From the NCBI GenBank assembly GCA_025927685.1, contig JAICKX010000010.1:1-50684 (forward strand): a DNA stretch of 50,684 nucleotides, given 5' to 3'. Of the stretch, positions 23,613 through 35,300 are shown in pieces (position 1 is the stretch's first letter; each line of letters starts with the position of its first letter). Source of the DNA: Thermoleophilia bacterium. GTDB taxonomy: Bacteria; Actinomycetota; Thermoleophilia; Gaiellales; JAICJC01. Below the pieces are notes generated by a model. It saw only the letters and a program-made list of their open reading frames with translations, was not told where the DNA came from and did not search any database. A program made the position numbers and the translations under genes.

Positions 23613-24556
23613 CCGAGAACTCGGCGCTGACGATGCCGCTCAGCCGCACCCGCAAGATCTCCATGCTCGTGCTCACGATCCTGCCGTTCGCGGGCCTGAT
23701 CGCGGCGGTGACGCTGCTCTGGAACGAGGCGGTCGGATGGACCGACCTCGTCCTCTTCGTCGGCCTCTACGTCGTCTGCGGCTTCGGCATCACGATCGGC
23801 TACCACCGCATGCTCACCCACCACGCGTTCGACGCGGTGGCGCCGCTCAAGGCAACCCTGCTCGTCGCGGGGTCGCTGGCGCTCCAGGGATCGGCGCTCG
23901 ACTGGGCCATCGACCACCGCACCCACCACGCCCACTCCGACAAGGAGGGCGATCCGCACAGCCCCCACCACGGCTTCGCGCGCGGTCCGCTGGGCGCGCT
24001 CAGGGGGCTCCTGCACGCGCACATGGGCTGGATGTTCCGCCACAACCGCTCTGATCAGGAGCGCTACGCCAAGGACCTCCTCCAGGACCGGATGACCATG
24101 GCCGTCTCGCGGCTCTTCCCGCTGTGGGCCGTCCTGACCTTCGTCGTGCCGTTCGCGCTCGGAGGCCTGCTCACGATGTCGTGGAAGGGCGCCGTCACCG
24201 GCCTCGTGTGGGGCGGCCTCGTACGGCTCTTCTTCAACCACCACGTCACGTGGAGCGTGAATTCGATCTGCCACTTCTTCGGCAAGCGCCCGTTCGCCGC
24301 CAGCGACCAGTCGACGAACAACTGGCTGCTGGCGCTGCCCTCGCTCGGCGAGTCCTGGCACCACAACCACCACGTCTTCCCCACCTCGGCGTTCCACGGG
24401 CTCTCGTGGCGGCAGGTCGACCTGTCCGGCTGGATGATCGCCGGCTGGGAGAAGCTCGGGCTCGTCCGGAACGTGCGCAAGCCGACGGCCGAGCAGATCG
24501 GGCGCAAGCTGGCGGCGGCCGTGACGCCGCCCCCGGTGGACCGCCCGGCCGGCTAG
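23609..24556 (+). CDS. acyl-CoA/acyl-lipid delta-9 fatty acid desaturase
   Basis: A 315-aa membrane diiron desaturase. The three His boxes are present in order: HRMLTHH (about 73-79), HRTHHAH (about 110) and HNHHVFP (about 252). Four membrane helices surround them. It introduces a cis double bond into saturated acyl chains and so adjusts membrane fluidity; it needs an electron donor that is not encoded here. Coupled by ATGA to the metallo-hydrolase gene, third gene of the HhH-GPD operon. Confidence 0.92.
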   Translation: MTENSALTMPLSRTRKISMLVLTILPFAGLIAAVTLLWNEAVGWTDLVLFVGLYVVCGFGITIGYHRMLTHHAFDAVAPLKATLLVAGSLALQGSALDWAIDHRTHHAHSDKEGDPHSPHHGFARGPLGALRGLLHAHMGWMFRHNRSDQERYAKDLLQDRMTMAVSRLFPLWAVLTFVVPFALGGLLTMSWKGAVTGLVWGGLVRLFFNHHVTWSVNSICHFFGKRPFAASDQSTNNWLLALPSLGESWHHNHHVFPTSAFHGLSWRQVDLSGWMIAGWEKLGLVRNVRKPTAEQIGRKLAAAVTPPPVDRPAG

Positions 24557-24586
24557 CTCGTCCGGCCCAGGCGCGATGCTCTGGCC

Positions 24587-25423
24587 GTGCGCGGCGACGT
24601 CATCCTGCACGGCGACAACCTGCCGCTCATGGAGGCCTTCCCCGCCGGCGCCTTCCGGATGGTCTACGCCGACCCGCCCTTCAACACCGGCCGGGCGCAG
24701 ACCCGCTCCACGATGCGGGTGACACCGGATGCCGACGGCGACCGCACCGGGTTCGGCGGGCGCCGCTACCGCACCGAGCTGCTGGAGCGCTCGTCCTACC
24801 GCGACAGCTTCGACGACTACCTCGGGTTCCTCGAGCCGCGCCTGCGCCAGATCCACCGCCTGCTGGACGCCGAGGGCACGCTCTACCTGCACCTCGACCA
24901 GCACGAGGCGCACTACGCCAAGCTCCTGCTCGACGAGGTGTTCGGGCGCGACGCGTTCCTGAACGAGCTGATCTGGGCCTACGACTACGGCGCGAAGCCG
25001 AAGCGGCGCTGGCCCCGGAAGCACGACACGATCCTGGTCTACGTGCGCGACCCGGCCCGCTACCACTTCGACTCGGCGGCGGTCGAGCGCGAGCCGTACA
25101 TGGCCCCCGGCCTGGTCACCGCCGAGAAGGCGGCCCGCGGCAAGCTCCCGACCGACGTCTGGTGGCACACGATCGTGTCGCCCACCGGACGGGAGAAGAC
25201 CGGCTATCCGACCCAGAAACCGGTCGGGATCGTGCGCCGCATGCTCCAGGCTTCGACCCGGCCCGGCGACCTCGTGCTCGACCCGTTCGCGGGCTCGGGC
25301 ACGCTGGGAGCTGCGGCGGCCGAGCTGGGGCGCCGCTACGTCCTGGTCGACGAGAGCGCCGAGGCCGTCGCCGTCATGGAGCGGCGGTTGGGCGTTCGAG
25401 CATCCGCACGCCTTCCCGCGTAG
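24587..25423 (+). CDS. DNA methyltransferase (N4-cytosine or N6-adenine, beta-type order), orphan
   Basis: A 278-aa SAM-dependent DNA methylase. The catalytic motif DPPFNTG (about residue 30) precedes the SAM-binding motif DPFAGSGT (about 231), the order typical of the beta class such as CcrM and many type II methylases. A target-recognition-like insert with WWHTIVSPTGREKTGYPTQKP lies just before the SAM motif. No restriction endonuclease or helicase is adjacent, so it may have a regulatory or protective role. GATGCT lies 6 nt before the GTG. Its 3' end overlaps rpiA by 50 bp. Confidence 0.88.
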   Translation: MRGDVILHGDNLPLMEAFPAGAFRMVYADPPFNTGRAQTRSTMRVTPDADGDRTGFGGRRYRTELLERSSYRDSFDDYLGFLEPRLRQIHRLLDAEGTLYLHLDQHEAHYAKLLLDEVFGRDAFLNELIWAYDYGAKPKRRWPRKHDTILVYVRDPARYHFDSAAVEREPYMAPGLVTAEKAARGKLPTDVWWHTIVSPTGREKTGYPTQKPVGIVRRMLQASTRPGDLVLDPFAGSGTLGAAAAELGRRYVLVDESAEAVAVMERRLGVRASARLPA

Positions 25424-26071
25424 CGACGGCCGCCGCCGAGGCGAAGCCGAGGAAGAAGCCGTGGGCGACGACCCCCGGCACCTGCGAGACGTCGGCCGCC
25501 AGCGCCTGCGGGTCGACCCACTCCTCGCGCCGGCAGTGCAGGATGCGGTTGCCCTCGTCGGTCTGGAACGGCCGGCCGCCGTCGATGCGGAGCTCGGGCT
25601 CCCAGCCCAGGCCGCGCAGCAGCCGCTCGGCGACGGGGAGCGCAAACGGGATCACCTCGACGGGGAGCGGCGCGCGCTCGCCGAGCCGGCTCACGACCTT
25701 CGACTCGTCGGCGACGACCACCATCTGCCGGGCGGCCGCCGCCACCACCTTCTCGCGCAGGTGCGCGCCGCCGAGGCCCTTGATCAGGTCGAGCTGCGGG
25801 TCGATCTCGTCGGCCCCGTCGATCGCGAGGTCGAGCTCGCCCGCCTCCTCGAGCGTGAGCACTGGGATCCCGAGCTCGCCGCAGCGGGCCGCCGTCGCAG
25901 CCGAGGTCGGGACGCCGGCCACGTCCGCAAGCGCGCCCGATGCCAGCCGCTCTGCCAGCGCGTCGAGCATCTTCTCGGCCGTGGAGCCGGTGCCCAACCC
26001 GAGCCGCATGCCCGACCGCACGAACCGGTCGACGGCGGCGGTGCCCGCCTCGGCCTTGAGCGCCTCGAGGC

Positions 26072-26075
<4 letters not shown>
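25374..26075 (-). CDS. rpiA: ribose-5-phosphate isomerase A
   Basis: A 233-aa enzyme interconverting ribose 5-phosphate and ribulose 5-phosphate in the non-oxidative pentose phosphate branch. Signature motifs: [12 protein letters not shown] (phosphate loop), AIDGADEID (catalytic Asp pair) and [11 protein letters not shown] (catalytic Glu/Lys). The GTG start overlaps the stop of the yyaL-like gene (GTGA), so the two are coupled. The 3' end overlaps the convergent methyltransferase. Confidence 0.94.
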
Positions 26076-28069
<1,994 letters not shown>

Positions 28070-28076
28070 GGCCCGC

Positions 28077-28082
28077 AGTCTA
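28077..28082 (-). promoter_or_regulatory. -10 box of the yyaL-like gene
   Basis: TAGACT on the minus strand, 7 nt before the GTG at 28069. The same hexamer and spacing as for the dehydratase-like gene at 11061. Confidence 0.5.
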
Positions 28083-28091
28083 GAGGCGCGC

Positions 28092-28424
28092 TCAGGCCGA
28101 GCGGGCGGCGGTCGCCTGCTCCGGCGCCGCGGCGATGGCCCGCACCGGCGCGCGCTCGAAGACGGCCGCGCCGGCCCGCACGCACGTGCCCGTGTCGCCG
28201 AAGAGCACGTCCAGGTTCACGCCGAACGCCACCGCCAGCGCGTGCGCGGTGCGCGAGCGCGGCTCCGAGCGGCCGTGCAGGATGTTCCAGAGGCCCTGAG
28301 GCGAGAGCCCGAGGTAGCGCGCCAGATCCTGCTGGCTCACGTCGTGCAATCCGAGGAGGTGGCGGAGGTTCCGCCCCAGTCGACCGTGCTCCACATCTCT
28401 CCCGTCGGTTGAGGTTTGACACAT
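28092..28424 (-). CDS. XRE family regulator divergent from the sulfate operon
   Basis: A 110-aa protein with a Cro/C1 helix-turn-helix ([21 protein letters not shown], about residues 31-51) and a C-terminal stretch containing a single Cys (GTCVRAG) and Ala-rich end. ATG at 28424 is used; GTG at 28391, preceded by GGGAGA, would give 99 residues with the same DNA-binding domain. Its start lies within the divergent cys promoter, so it may control the sulfate genes or itself. Effector unknown. Confidence 0.78.
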   Translation of the reverse strand: MCQTSTDGRDVEHGRLGRNLRHLLGLHDVSQQDLARYLGLSPQGLWNILHGRSEPRSRTAHALAVAFGVNLDVLFGDTGTCVRAGAAVFERAPVRAIAAAPEQATAARSA

Positions 28425-28444
28425 GACCGAGGAGATCGTACCTT
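28416..28444 (+). promoter_or_regulatory. strong promoter of the sulfate transport operon
   Basis: TTGACA (28416-28421), 17 bp, then TACCTT (28439-28444). This is the best -35/-10 pair in the rightward direction here. Predicted start near 28451, giving a leader of about 28 nt. Confidence 0.65.
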
Positions 28445-28453
28445 ATTCTCAAG

Positions 28454-28469
28454 TTTGTCGATAGACAAA
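28454..28469 (+). promoter_or_regulatory. TTTGTC-GACAAA inverted repeat before the sulfate-binding gene
   Basis: TTTGTC (28454-28459) and GACAAA (28464-28469) are perfect 6-bp arms around GATA, between the promoter and the AAAGGAG ribosome site, which the right arm overlaps. It may be a repressor site or a small RNA hairpin that limits ribosome entry. Confidence 0.45.
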
Positions 28470-28478
28470 GGAGAGAAG

Positions 28479-29486
28479 TTGAATCGACTTCAAGCAACCG
28501 GAATCGCCGCCGCCCTCGTCCTGGTGGGCGTCACGGCGACTGCCTGCGGCGGCTCGGGCACGGCGAACGGCGCCCCGACCAAGACGATCAACCTGGTCGC
28601 GTACTCCACGCCCGAGGCGTCCTACAAGGAGCTGATCCCGGCGTTCGCAAAGACGTCCGCCGGCGACGGTGTCGAGTTCACGCAGTCCTACGGCGCCTCC
28701 GGCGACCAGAGCAAGGCCGTCGAGGCCGGGCAGGCCGCCGACGTCGTCCACTTCGCGCTCGAGCCCGACGTCAAGCGCCTGGTCGACGCCGGCAAGGTGG
28801 CGGGGTCGTGGGACGAGGGCCCGCAGCAGGGCATCGTGGCCGACACCGAGGTGGTGTTCGCGGTCCGCAAGGGCAACCCGAAGGGCATCCGGACCTGGGA
28901 CGACCTGGTGAAGCCGGGCGTCGAGGTGATCACCCCGAACCCGTTCTCGTCCGGCGGCGCCCGCTGGAACATCATGGCCGCCTACGGGGCCGAGATCGAC
29001 GAGGGCAGGACGCCCGACCAGGCCAGGGCCTACCTGAGCGACCTCTTCCACCACGTCCCGGTGCAGGACGACAAGGCCAGCGCCTCGCTGACCACGTTCA
29101 CGGGCGGGAAGGGCGACGTGCTCCTGGCGTACGAGCAGGACGCGCTCGCCGCGCAGGCCGCTGGTGAGGATCTCGAGATCGTCTATCCCCCGCAGACGAT
29201 CCTGATCCAGACGCCGATCGCGGTCACGAAGGGCGCTCCCCCGGTCGCGAAGAAGTTCGTCGACTGGCTGTTCACGCCCCAGGCGCAGACCATCCTGGCG
29301 GAGACGGGCTATCGCTCCGTGCTCCCGAGCGTCGAGGCCAAGTACGCCGCCAAGTACCCGGACACCTCACAGACGTTCACCATCGAGGACGTCGGCGGCT
29401 GGGACGAGGTCATGGCGAGCTTCTTCGATCCCGAGCACAGCGTGATGCAGCAGATCGAGTCGAGCCTCGGGGTCTCGACGAGCTGA
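28479..29486 (+). CDS. sulfate/thiosulfate ABC transporter substrate-binding lipoprotein
   Basis: A 335-aa periplasmic-type binding protein. A lipoprotein signal peptide ends at VTATAC, so it is anchored outside the membrane. The mature part has Sbp/CysP features (QSYGASGDQSKAV, VIVNPFSSGGARW-like segment NPFSSGGARWN, LLAYEQDAL). It starts at TTG, with AAAGGAG 5-6 nt upstream; no ATG is available nearby. Its stop overlaps the next ATG (TGATG). First gene of a complete sulfate importer. Confidence 0.92.
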   Translation: MNRLQATGIAAALVLVGVTATACGGSGTANGAPTKTINLVAYSTPEASYKELIPAFAKTSAGDGVEFTQSYGASGDQSKAVEAGQAADVVHFALEPDVKRLVDAGKVAGSWDEGPQQGIVADTEVVFAVRKGNPKGIRTWDDLVKPGVEVITPNPFSSGGARWNIMAAYGAEIDEGRTPDQARAYLSDLFHHVPVQDDKASASLTTFTGGKGDVLLAYEQDALAAQAAGEDLEIVYPPQTILIQTPIAVTKGAPPVAKKFVDWLFTPQAQTILAETGYRSVLPSVEAKYAAKYPDTSQTFTIEDVGGWDEVMASFFDPEHSVMQQIESSLGVSTS

Positions 29487-30301
29487 TGGCCATCGCGCTG
29501 CCACGAACGCGCGTCACCGGCGCGGCGCCTCGAGGCGTCGCGCCGGGCCTCGCCGTCACCTACCTCTCGCTGATCGTCCTCCTGCCGATGGCCGCGCTCG
29601 CGTGGCAGACGCAGAAGGGCGGCTGGAGCACCTTCGTCGACGCCGTGACGGCGCCCGACGCGGCCGCCGCGCTCAAGCTCACGCTGGCCGCGGCGCTCAT
29701 CGTCGCCGCCATCAACGCCATATTCGGAACCCTGATCGCGTGGGTGCTCGTCCGCGACGAGTTCCACGGCAAGGCGGTCGTGAACAGCCTGATCGACCTG
29801 CCCTTCGCGCTGCCGACGATCGTCGCCGGGCTCACGCTGCTCACCCTGTACGGGCCCGACTCGCCGATCGGCCTGAACGTCACCTACACCCGCACGGCGG
29901 TCGTGCTCGCGCTGCTCTTCGAGACGCTGCCGTTCGTCATCCGAAGCGTGCAGCCGGTGCTGCACGAGCTCGACCGTGACATGGAGGACGCGGCCGCGTC
30001 GCTGGGCGCGCGCGGGCCGGTGATCTTCCGCCGCATCATCCTCCCCAACCTGCTCCCGGCGGTCGTCTCGGGCATGGCACTCGCGTTCGCGCGCGCGATC
30101 GGGGAGTTCGGGTCGGTCGTCATGATCTCCGGGAACGTGCCGTTCTCGACGGAGGTCGCCTCCGTCCACATCTTCTCCCAGGTCTCGAGCGACTACGAGG
30201 CCGGCGCCGCCGCGCTCTCGGTGGTGCTGCTCGCGATCTCGCTCACGGTCCTGATCTCGCTCTCCCTCATCCAGCGCTGGAGCTCCAAGCATGATCGCTA
30301 G
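29486..30301 (+). CDS. cysT: sulfate ABC transporter permease CysT
   Basis: A 271-aa permease with six or seven helices. The cytoplasmic EAA loop that contacts the ATPase is seen as EDAAASLGARGPVIFRRI. The motif AIGEFGSVVMISGN is typical of CysT/CysU. It pairs with CysW. The ATG overlaps the upstream stop and the 3' end overlaps cysW by 11 bp. Confidence 0.93.
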   Translation: MAIALPRTRVTGAAPRGVAPGLAVTYLSLIVLLPMAALAWQTQKGGWSTFVDAVTAPDAAAALKLTLAAALIVAAINAIFGTLIAWVLVRDEFHGKAVVNSLIDLPFALPTIVAGLTLLTLYGPDSPIGLNVTYTRTAVVLALLFETLPFVIRSVQPVLHELDRDMEDAAASLGARGPVIFRRIILPNLLPAVVSGMALAFARAIGEFGSVVMISGNVPFSTEVASVHIFSQVSSDYEAGAAALSVVLLAISLTVLISLSLIQRWSSKHDR

Positions 30302-31082
30302 GCTCACCCTGCGGTTCGTGGCCCTGGGCTACCTGGGCGCCCTTCTGCTCGTGCCCGTCGGCATCATCGTGTGGCACACCTTCTCGGGCGGGCTCGGGCC
30401 CGTGTGGGACGCGATCACCGCGCCCGAGGCCGTGAACGCGCTCAAGCTGACCCTCGAGATCGCGCTCGTCGCGGTGCCGCTCAACACCGCCTTCGGGATC
30501 CTGGCCGCGCTCATCCTCGTGCGGACGAACATGCCCGGCAAGGCGCTCCTGAGCGCCCTCGTCGACCTGCCGTTCGCGGTCTCGCCCGTCGTCATCGGGT
30601 TCACGCTGATCCTCGTCTACGGGCAGAACGGCTGGTTCGGTGCGTGGTTCGTCGACCATGGCTACCCGGTCATCTTCTCCACGCCCGGGATGGTGCTCGC
30701 GACGATCTTCGTCAGCCTGCCGTTCGTCGCGCGCGAGGTCGTGCCGGTGCTGCGCGAGATCGGCACCGAGCAGGAGCAGGCGGCGGCCACGCTCGGCGCG
30801 ACGCCGCTTCAGACGTTCCGCCGCATCACGCTGCCGGCCATCCGCTGGGGCGTCGTCTACGGCGTCGTCCTGACGACCGCCCGCGCGATCGGCGAGTACG
30901 GCGCCGTGGCCGTCGTCTCGGGCAAGGTCATCGGCCAGACGCAGACGCTGACGCTCCGCGTCCAGCAGAGCTACGAGAACTTCGACCACGCCGGCGCCTA
31001 CGCGGCCGCGCTCGAGCTGGCGGTCATCGCGCTCGCCACCCTGTTCCTCATGAACCTCCTCCACCCCCGAAAGGACGGCTGA
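30291..31082 (+). CDS. cysW: sulfate ABC transporter permease CysW
   Basis: A 263-aa permease. EAA loop: [18 protein letters not shown]; the following [16 protein letters not shown] is a CysW hallmark. Together with CysT it forms the membrane channel. It starts inside cysT and ends 4 bp before cysA. Confidence 0.93.
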   Translation: MIARLTLRFVALGYLGALLLVPVGIIVWHTFSGGLGPVWDAITAPEAVNALKLTLEIALVAVPLNTAFGILAALILVRTNMPGKALLSALVDLPFAVSPVVIGFTLILVYGQNGWFGAWFVDHGYPVIFSTPGMVLATIFVSLPFVAREVVPVLREIGTEQEQAAATLGATPLQTFRRITLPAIRWGVVYGVVLTTARAIGEYGAVAVVSGKVIGQTQTLTLRVQQSYENFDHAGAYAAALELAVIALATLFLMNLLHPRKDG

Positions 31083-31086
31083 TCCG

Positions 31087-32067
31087 ATGGCCATCTCGGT
31101 GCAGAACGTGTGCAAGCGGTTCGGCGACTTCGTGGCGCTGGAGGACATCGCGCTCGAGGTCCCGGCCGGCTCCCTGACGGCGCTCCTCGGGCCCAGCGGC
31201 AGCGGCAAGTCGACCCTGCTCCGGGTCATCGCCGGGCTCGAGAAGGCCGACTCCGGCGACGTCTTCATCGGCGACATCCACGCCACGCCGCTTCCCGCCC
31301 ACCGTCGCGATGTTGGCTTCGTGTTCCAGCACTACGCGGCGTTCAAGCACATGACCGTCGCCAAGAACATCGCCTTCGGCCTCGAGATCCGAAAGCGTCC
31401 CAGGGCCGAGGTGGCCGAGCGGGTGGACGAGCTGATCAAGCTCGTCCAGCTCGAGGGCTTCGGCGACCGTTACCCGTCGCAGCTCTCGGGCGGGCAGCGC
31501 CAGCGCATGGCGCTGGCCCGCGCGCTCGCCGTCGAGCCGGAGGTGCTGCTCCTGGACGAGCCGTTCGGCGCGCTCGACGCCCGCGTCCGCACCGAGCTGC
31601 GCGCATGGCTTCGGCGCCTGCACGACGAGATGCACGTCACCACCGTCTTCGTCACCCACGATCAGGAGGAGGCCATGGAGGTGGCCGACACGGTCGTCGT
31701 CATGAACCGCGGCCGGATCGTGCAGGAGGGCAACCCGCAGGAGGTCTACGACCACCCCGCCGACGAGTTCGTCATGCACTTCATGGGCCACGTGAACCTG
31801 ATCGGCGACGCCTACGTGCGCCCGCACGACGTCGAGATCCGCGTCGAGCCCAACGGCACGACGTCGCCGGCGGTCGTCCGCCGGGTGCTGCGGCTGGGCG
31901 CCCAGGTGCGCGTCGAGCTCGTGGTGGACGGCGGCGAGCCGGTGGCGGCCGCGCTGAGCCGCGACGAGGCCGACCGCCTGCCGCTCGAGCCGGGCGAGCC
32001 GGTGTTCGTGCGGCCCCGCCGGGAGCGACGGTTCGCCGAGCCCGAGGCGGAGCCGGCGAAGGCCTGA
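31087..32067 (+). CDS. cysA: sulfate ABC transporter ATP-binding protein CysA
   Basis: A 326-aa ATPase. Walker [10 protein letters not shown] (about 35-43), Q-loop in FVFQHYAAF, signature [15 protein letters not shown], Walker [13 protein letters not shown] and switch His in VTHDQEEA are all intact. A C-terminal TOBE-like domain (about 240-310) includes YVRPHDVEI. It powers sulfate import. It is the last gene of the operon; the region after it contains repeats but no gene. Confidence 0.95.
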   Translation: MAISVQNVCKRFGDFVALEDIALEVPAGSLTALLGPSGSGKSTLLRVIAGLEKADSGDVFIGDIHATPLPAHRRDVGFVFQHYAAFKHMTVAKNIAFGLEIRKRPRAEVAERVDELIKLVQLEGFGDRYPSQLSGGQRQRMALARALAVEPEVLLLDEPFGALDARVRTELRAWLRRLHDEMHVTTVFVTHDQEEAMEVADTVVVMNRGRIVQEGNPQEVYDHPADEFVMHFMGHVNLIGDAYVRPHDVEIRVEPNGTTSPAVVRRVLRLGAQVRVELVVDGGEPVAAALSRDEADRLPLEPGEPVFVRPRRERRFAEPEAEPAKA

Positions 32068-32303
32068 CGGCCGGGCGCCGCTCCGGGCGTCACGATTGAC
32101 CGCGAACCGCAACGCCGGCGTCGAAAGTCCGCAACGCGGGCGCGGCGGGGTCAGACCCCATGTGGCCGCCGCGGAACGTCGTTGCGAGATCGCGACACAT
32201 GCACCCGGCGCTCAAGGCGACGGCGACGACGACCGCGGTGTTCGTGCCCCGGCGGGAGCGCCGGTGCGATCCGACGCGCCGGGGTCCTGCGGACGTCCCC
32301 GGG
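32068..32303. other. largest non-coding gap, between convergent cysA and gdh
   Basis: About 236 bp without a convincing gene. It holds a REP-like palindrome (32141-32173) and a short GC hairpin, CCGGCG (32249-32254) with CGCCGG (32259-32264). Both may act as bidirectional ends for the two converging transcripts. Confidence 0.6.
32141..32173. repeat. REP-like nested palindrome
   Basis: GGGGTCAGACCCC (32147-32159) is a perfect odd-centred palindrome, enclosed by CGCGGC (32141-32146) and GCCGCG (32168-32173). The inner core resembles extragenic palindromes that in many genomes accompany REP-associated transposases. No transposase is nearby. Confidence 0.5.
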
Positions 32304-35300
32304 TTAGGAGGCGACCTGTCGGATCTGGTGGACCGCGACCATGACGATCGAGCTGTCGTCGGGCGGGGCCGAGGTGACGTTCTCCATCATGCGTGACAGC
32401 CGGTCGTAGGGGTCGGAGCGGCTGCTCAGATACTCGTCGACCGCGTCGTCGATCGAGCCGTTCCTCGACTCCGCGATCACCCGCTCGACGATCTGGCGGC
32501 GCAGGAGGCGCAGGTCGTCGAGCAGCGTGTCCCAGGCCATCCGCTGCCAGCGGTCGCCGGCCGGCAGGGCCGCGGCGCGGGCTTCGATGACGTCGAGGAA
32601 GAGCCGCTCGCCGATGGTGAAGAAGGCGCGCGTGACCGCCGGGATCGACCGGCCCGTGGCCTGGGCGACCGCGATGATGTCGAGCGCGTAGACGAGCGCC
32701 GGCGCGACCGCGTCGAACCGGGCCGGTGCGTCGGGCACGTCCTGCTCGAGCAGCTCCTCGAGCCGCCCGTCGGTCGCCACCCGCCAGGCGTCGGTGGCCG
32801 AGTCCGAGAGCGTGTGGACGAGCTCGGCGAACGCCGGCTGGCCGCGCTCCACCTCCGCGGTGAGGTCGATGTCGTGGACGTTCTGGAGGTACCAGCGGGA
32901 GAGCCGCTCGACCATCGAGTCGACGTTGTCCATGAGCCCCGCCTGGACGTCGCCGGGGACGACCGAGTCGAGCCGCTCGACGGCGTCCCACGGGTCGCGG
33001 GCCCGGCTCACGTCGCGGGCGACGAGGAAGGCGCGGGCCACCTCCTCGGGCGTCGCGCCGGTCTCGGCCGACATCCGCGGGACGAAGGTGATGCCCATCG
33101 AGTTGATGACGTCGTTGGTCACGATCGTGGCGATGATCTCCCGCCGCAGCGGGTGATCGGGCAGGAGGCCGCCGAAGCGCTCGACGACGAGGGGCGGGAA
33201 GTACTCTGCGAGCGCCGAGTCGAGGTACGGGTCGTCGGGCAGCGACGAGTCGACGACCTGCCCGCGCAGCAGGCGCTTGGCGTACGCCAGGAGGACGCAC
33301 AGCTCCGGCCGCGTCATGCCGTGGCCCGCGGCGAGCCGCTCGGCCATCGCCTCGCCCGACGGCAGCGCCTCGAGCTGGCGCTCGAGCAGGCCGCGCGACT
33401 CGAGCTCGACCATCAGATCCTCGTAGGCCTCCATCCGGCGCGGTGAGACCGCCACCTCCTGGCTCAGGATCTGCACCTGGAGATAGTTGTCGTAGAGCAC
33501 GAGCCGCACGACGTCGTCGACGACGTCGTTCAGGACGTGGTCGCGCCCCTCGCGCTCGAGGTCGCCGCGCTCGCACGCGATCGCGAGCAGGATCTTCAGG
33601 TTCACCTCGTGGTCCGAGCAGTCGACGCCGGCGGAGTTGTCGATCGCGTCGGTGTTGATCCGGCCGCCGCCCTGCGCGTACTCGATCCGGCCGCGCTGGG
33701 TGAACCCAAGGTTGCCGCCCTCGCCGACGACGGCGCAGCGCAGGTCGAGGCCGTCGACGCGCACCGCGTCGTTGGCGCGGTCGTCGACGTCGGCGTGGGT
33801 CTCGGACGCTGCCTTCACGTACGTCCCGATGCCGCCGTTCCAGAGCAGGTCGACGGGAGCGGTCAGGACCGCGCGGATGAGGTCGGCGGGCGCGAGCTTC
33901 GCGGCGTCGACGCCCAGCACCGCCTGAGCCTGCGCGGAGATCGGGATGGCCTTGGCCGTGCGCGGCCAGACTCCGCCGCCCCCGGAGATGCGCGAGCGGT
34001 CGTAGTCGTCCCACGACGAGCCGGGGGTGTCGAAGAGCCGCCGCCGCTCGGCGAAGGCCGCGGCTGCATCCGGCGCCGGGTCGAGGAAGACGTGGCGGTG
34101 GTCGAACGCCGCGACCAGCTGGAGGTGCTCGGAGAGCAGCATGCCGTTCCCGAAGACGTCGCCGGACATGTCGCCGATCCCGACCGCGGTGACGGGCTCA
34201 TGCTCGGCGTCCCGCCCCAGCTCGCGGAAGTGCCGCTTCACGCTCTCCCAGGCGCCCTTCGCCGTGATGCCGAGCGCCTTGTGGTCGTAGCCCGCCGACC
34301 CGCCGGAGGCGAAGGCGTCGCCGAGCCAGTAGCCGTACTCCTCCGAGACGGCGTTCGCGGTGTCGGAGAGGTGGGCGGTGCCCTTGTCGGCGGCGACCAC
34401 CAGATAGGCGTCGTCGCCGTCCAGCACGCGCACGCCCTCGGGATGCACGACCCCGCCGCCCACGATGTTGTCGGTGATGTCGAGCAGGCCGCGCATCAGC
34501 GTCACGTACTGGCGCCGCTCCTCCTGCATGAGCCCGGCCCGGTCGAGCGGTGGCCGTTTCAGCACGAACCCACCCTTCGCGCCCACCGGGACGATCACCG
34601 CGTTCTTGACCATCTGGGCCTTCATCAGCCCCAGGATCTCGGTGCGGTAGTCCTCGAGCCGGTCCGACCAGCGGATCCCACCGCGGGCCACCATGCCGCC
34701 GCGCAGGTGCACGCCCGCCATCGCGGTCGAGAACACGAAGATCTCCCACAGGGGCACCGGCTTGGGCATCCCGGGGACGTCCTCGCAGTGCAGCTTGAAC
34801 GAGAGGTAGTCGCGGTCGGGCAGGTACGCGCTCGTACGGACGGTCGCCAGGATCATCCCCAGGTAGCCGCGCAGGATGCGGTCGTCGTCCAGGCTCTGCA
34901 CCGCGTCGAGGTCGGCCTCGATCTCCTCGACGAGCGCCTCCTCGGCGTTCACGTCGCGGGCCTCGGCGGGGTCGAACCGGAGCTCGAAGAGCCGGACCAG
35001 CTTGCGTGAGATCGCGGAGTTCCGGACGAGACAGTCGTTCTGGTACCGCGACGTGAAGGTCGCGCCGAGCAGCTGGCGGTACTCCCGGTAGGCGCGCAGG
35101 ATCGTGACCCGGCGCCAGTCGAGCTCGCCGGCGACGACGAGCCGGTTCAGCCAGTCGGAACCGGCCCGGCCCTCCCACACGGCGCCGACCGTCTCGGCGA
35201 CGATCCCCGCCAGCCGGTCGAGGTCGAGCGGTCGGCCGGCGGGCCCGAGCACGCCGAAGTCGTGCAGGTAGCGGCCCTCCTCGCCGGACCCGACGATGCG

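Noticed and set aside
24587-25423. Restriction-modification or phage-defence island around the DNA methyltransferase
   Set aside because: Flanking genes are a desaturase and rpiA; no endonuclease, helicase, toxin or integrase is present.
28445-28478. SAM riboswitch or cysteine attenuator peptide before the sulfate operon
   Set aside because: The predicted leader is about 28 nt and has no Cys-codon ORF or riboswitch core; only a 6-bp inverted repeat.
32068-32303. Small coding genes in the cysA-gdh gap
   Set aside because: Open frames of 78-82 codons exist but are Arg/Pro-rich, lack ribosome sites and overlap palindromes.
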